This document shows positions 5,260 through 6,933 of a stretch of DNA of 6,933 nt, one piece after another. A program made the translations under genes and the position numbers. This stretch comes from Methanoregula sp. (lineage in GTDB: Archaea; Halobacteriota; Methanomicrobia; Methanomicrobiales; Methanospirillaceae). The notes beneath the pieces were generated by a model, which was not told where the DNA came from, did not search any database, and saw only the letters and a program-made list of their open reading frames with translations. The stretch spans positions 1 to 6,933 of the forward strand of contig JAKLGN010000022.1 of the NCBI GenBank assembly GCA_022710665.1, in the 5' to 3' direction. The stretch's first letter is position 1. The number at the start of each line of letters is the position of its first letter.

Positions 5260-5928
5260 ATGAAGGTTCTTGGTATCAATGCCAGTCCCCGGGGTGAGAA
5301 GAGCCAGACGCGCCGGCTCGTGATGGGGGTGCTCGAAGGCGCCAGGAAGGCCGGAGCGGATGTAACATTCATCGATATCTGCAGTCTTGACATCGCTTAT
5401 TGCACGGCATGCGGGACCTGTTATGCGAAGGGCGAATGCGTGACAGATGACGATTACGGGATGCTCCTTGAGAAGATGATGGACGCGGACGGTATCGTTT
5501 TCGGCTCGCCGAACTACATCAATGCCGTGACCGCCCAGATGAAGACGATGCTTGACCGGATGGCAGATGTGGTTCACTGCCAGTCGCTTGCCGGGAAATA
5601 CGGGTGTTCAGTCTGTACAGCGGGCGGCCATTATGCCGACGAGGTTGCTGACTACATGAACATGGCCCTCCTGAATTTCGGAGCAACTACGGTGGGAAAA
5701 GCAGGAGTCCTCATGGGAGCCGATCCGGATGCGATTGTCCGCGGGGAGACCCAGGCAAAAGAACTCGGGAAAAAGCTTGTCAGCGCGATAAAGACGAAAT
5801 GGAAGGACCCGGCCCAGGAAAAACACCACGAGGAGCGGAAGGAATACTTCAAGCGCCTTATTATGTTCAACAAAGATCTCTGGAAACACGAGTACGAGTA
5901 CTGGAAGGGCCTTGGGGAACTCAGATAA
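5260..5928 (+). CDS. Iron-sulfur flavoprotein (Isf-type, NADPH-dependent FMN reductase fold)
   Basis: This 222-residue cytoplasmic redox protein has the flavodoxin-like fold. The FMN phosphate loop is INASPRGEKSQTRRL (6-20). The cysteine motif C48-x2-C51-x2-C54-x5-C60 fits the compact motif that holds a [4Fe-4S] cluster in methanogen Isf proteins. SPNY (83-86) followed by K95 and D99-R100 is the second flavin-binding motif of the family. Isf proteins are FMN/[4Fe-4S] dimers that pass electrons, for example from ferredoxin, and have been linked to reduction of O2 or peroxide in Methanosarcina. The partner here is not known. Residues 185-222 form a charged, aromatic-rich tail (several His, Tyr, Trp), probably helical, which the core fold does not need. 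The start at 5260 is chosen for its GGTGATC site. The gene stands alone and its stop is ten bases from that of the convergent lyase gene. Confidence 0.9.
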   Translation: MKVLGINASPRGEKSQTRRLVMGVLEGARKAGADVTFIDICSLDIAYCTACGTCYAKGECVTDDDYGMLLEKMMDADGIVFGSPNYINAVTAQMKTMLDRMADVVHCQSLAGKYGCSVCTAGGHYADEVADYMNMALLNFGATTVGKAGVLMGADPDAIVRGETQAKELGKKLVSAIKTKWKDPAQEKHHEERKEYFKRLIMFNKDLWKHEYEYWKGLGELR

Positions 5929-5938
5929 TGTATTTTCA

Positions 5939-6933
5939 TCAGCCGGCAGTGAACGTGTATCCTGCGCCCCCGATTGCGCTGAGTATTGATTCGGTATGAT
6001 CCTGCCCGCGGGTTTCTATCTCAAAATTCACCCGGGCCACCTGTACCGGTACATCCCCGTCACCCGGGGAATGGAGGATATGAAGGATGTTTCCTCTCTC
6101 TTCGGCAATGATGGCAAGAAGATCTGCAAGGGCACCGGGCACATCCTCGAGCAGCACTGAGAAACGAAGGATCCTCCCGTGGCGGGTCATGACCTGGCGG
6201 ACTATCCGGAAGAGCAGGGCGCTGTCCACGTTTCCCCCGCTGATCACAAGGACGACGTTGCTCCCGGGCCGGACAGGGATGGAGCCGTTCAGGAGCGCTG
6301 CGAGAGGGGCGGCCCCGGCACCCTCTGCGACAATATGTTTGCGTTCAAGAAGGAGGAGCATAGCATCCGCGATCTCCTCCTCGGTGACCAGAACGATCTG
6401 GTCCACGAGCTGGCTGATTATAGGGAAGGTACGGTTTCCGGTCGCAGCCACGCGGATGCCATCGGCAATCGTCCTGCCGGCAGTGACCTGCACCGGGCGC
6501 TCCTGCCTCAAAGCCTCTACGGCAGAAGGGCAGACGGAAGCCTGAACCCCTACGACAGAGATGGCAGGGCGCATACCTTTTGCGGCAACCGCAATACCGG
6601 CGATCAGTCCGCCACCTCCGACCGGGACAACGATAAGGTCGGTTTCTGGCAGGTCAGCGAGGATCTCAAGCGCGATGGTTCCCTGCCCCGCGATGACCTC
6701 GTCATCATCGAAGGGGTGGATGAAAAGCCTGCCTCCGGCTGCAAGTTCCTCTGCCCGAGAGATACTCTCCTCAAGGGTTTTCCCATGGATGATGACCTCT
6801 GCCCCGTACCCTTTGGTCGCCTCCTGCTTGGAAACGCCCACCCACTCTGGCATGACGATCACAGCCGGAACTCCGGCAGCATGGGCAGCAACCACAACCC
6901 CCTGCGCATGATTGCCTGCCGAGGCTGCGACAA
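5939..6933 (-). CDS. ilvA: Threonine ammonia-lyase with C-terminal ACT domain, 5' end cut by window edge
   Basis: This PLP enzyme deaminates L-threonine to 2-oxobutyrate and ammonia, the entry to isoleucine synthesis or threonine breakdown. The window holds the last 330 codons. The frame is open to the edge and begins with VAASAGNHAQG (1-11), the SAGNHAQG motif that follows the PLP lysine by a few tens of residues. The lysine and about 70-75 N-terminal residues are therefore outside. Seen here are the phosphate loop GGGGLIAG (105-112), TIADGI (154-159), the EGAGAAPLAAL stretch (203-213) and SGGN (231-234). A single ACT domain (about 253-330, LLEDVPGALADLL) closes the protein, as in the short TdcB/IlvA type of about 400 residues rather than the long IlvA with two regulatory domains. 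The ACT domain suggests allosteric control by an amino acid. The common AVKxPG after TIADGI reads RVAATG. The symbol tdcB would fit equally well. Confidence 0.93.
   Translation of the reverse strand, partial: VAASAGNHAQGVVVAAHAAGVPAVIVMPEWVGVSKQEATKGYGAEVIIHGKTLEESISRAEELAAGGRLFIHPFDDDEVIAGQGTIALEILADLPETDLIVVPVGGGGLIAGIAVAAKGMRPAISVVGVQASVCPSAVEALRQERPVQVTAGRTIADGIRVAATGNRTFPIISQLVDQIVLVTEEEIADAMLLLLERKHIVAEGAGAAPLAALLNGSIPVRPGSNVVLVISGGNVDSALLFRIVRQVMTRHGRILRFSVLLEDVPGALADLLAIIAEERGNILHILHSPGDGDVPVQVARVNFEIETRGQDHTESILSAIGGAGYTFTAG

Overview
The window looks like chromosomal DNA of an archaeon, most likely a methanogen of the Methanomicrobiales type. This is an inference. The support is AGGTGA/GGTGA ribosome binding sites 5-9 bases before starts, AT-rich TATA-like boxes, T-run ends without classical hairpin terminators, an iron-sulfur flavoprotein with the compact cysteine motif known from methanogens, and a moderately GC-rich base composition. 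No rRNA, tRNA, CRISPR array, insertion sequence or phage gene was seen.

Layout, left to right. Bases 1-1776 (minus) hold the first 592 codons of a P-type cation ATPase, cut by the window edge exactly at its hinge motif. Upstream of it on the same strand, 1918-3024 encodes a double-VOC protein resembling 4-hydroxyphenylpyruvate dioxygenase (HPPD) that keeps the His-His-Glu metal triad but lacks a stretch of about 30 residues. Bases 3025-3459 carry no gene but are rich in inverted repeats and TATA-like boxes, and separate two divergent genes. Bases 3460-4041 (plus) encode a six-helix membrane protein that I cannot name, with an ECF S-component or MASE1 look. It converges on 4087-4713 (minus), a TMEM175/DUF1211-type potassium channel subunit. 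Bases 4714-5259 show no convincing gene but have two adjacent stem-loops and very short reading frames before 5260-5928 (plus), an Isf-type flavoprotein. This converges, with 10 bases between stops, on 5939-6933 (minus), a threonine ammonia-lyase with a C-terminal ACT domain whose N-terminus lies outside the window.

The genes do not form one obvious pathway. Three of the six are ion or solute membrane proteins and one is a redox flavoprotein. The most unusual items are the HPPD-like enzyme in what is probably a strict anaerobe, the TMEM175 protein with an altered FSD motif, and the structured divergent intergenic region around 3100-3460. I found no clear multi-gene system that is new.
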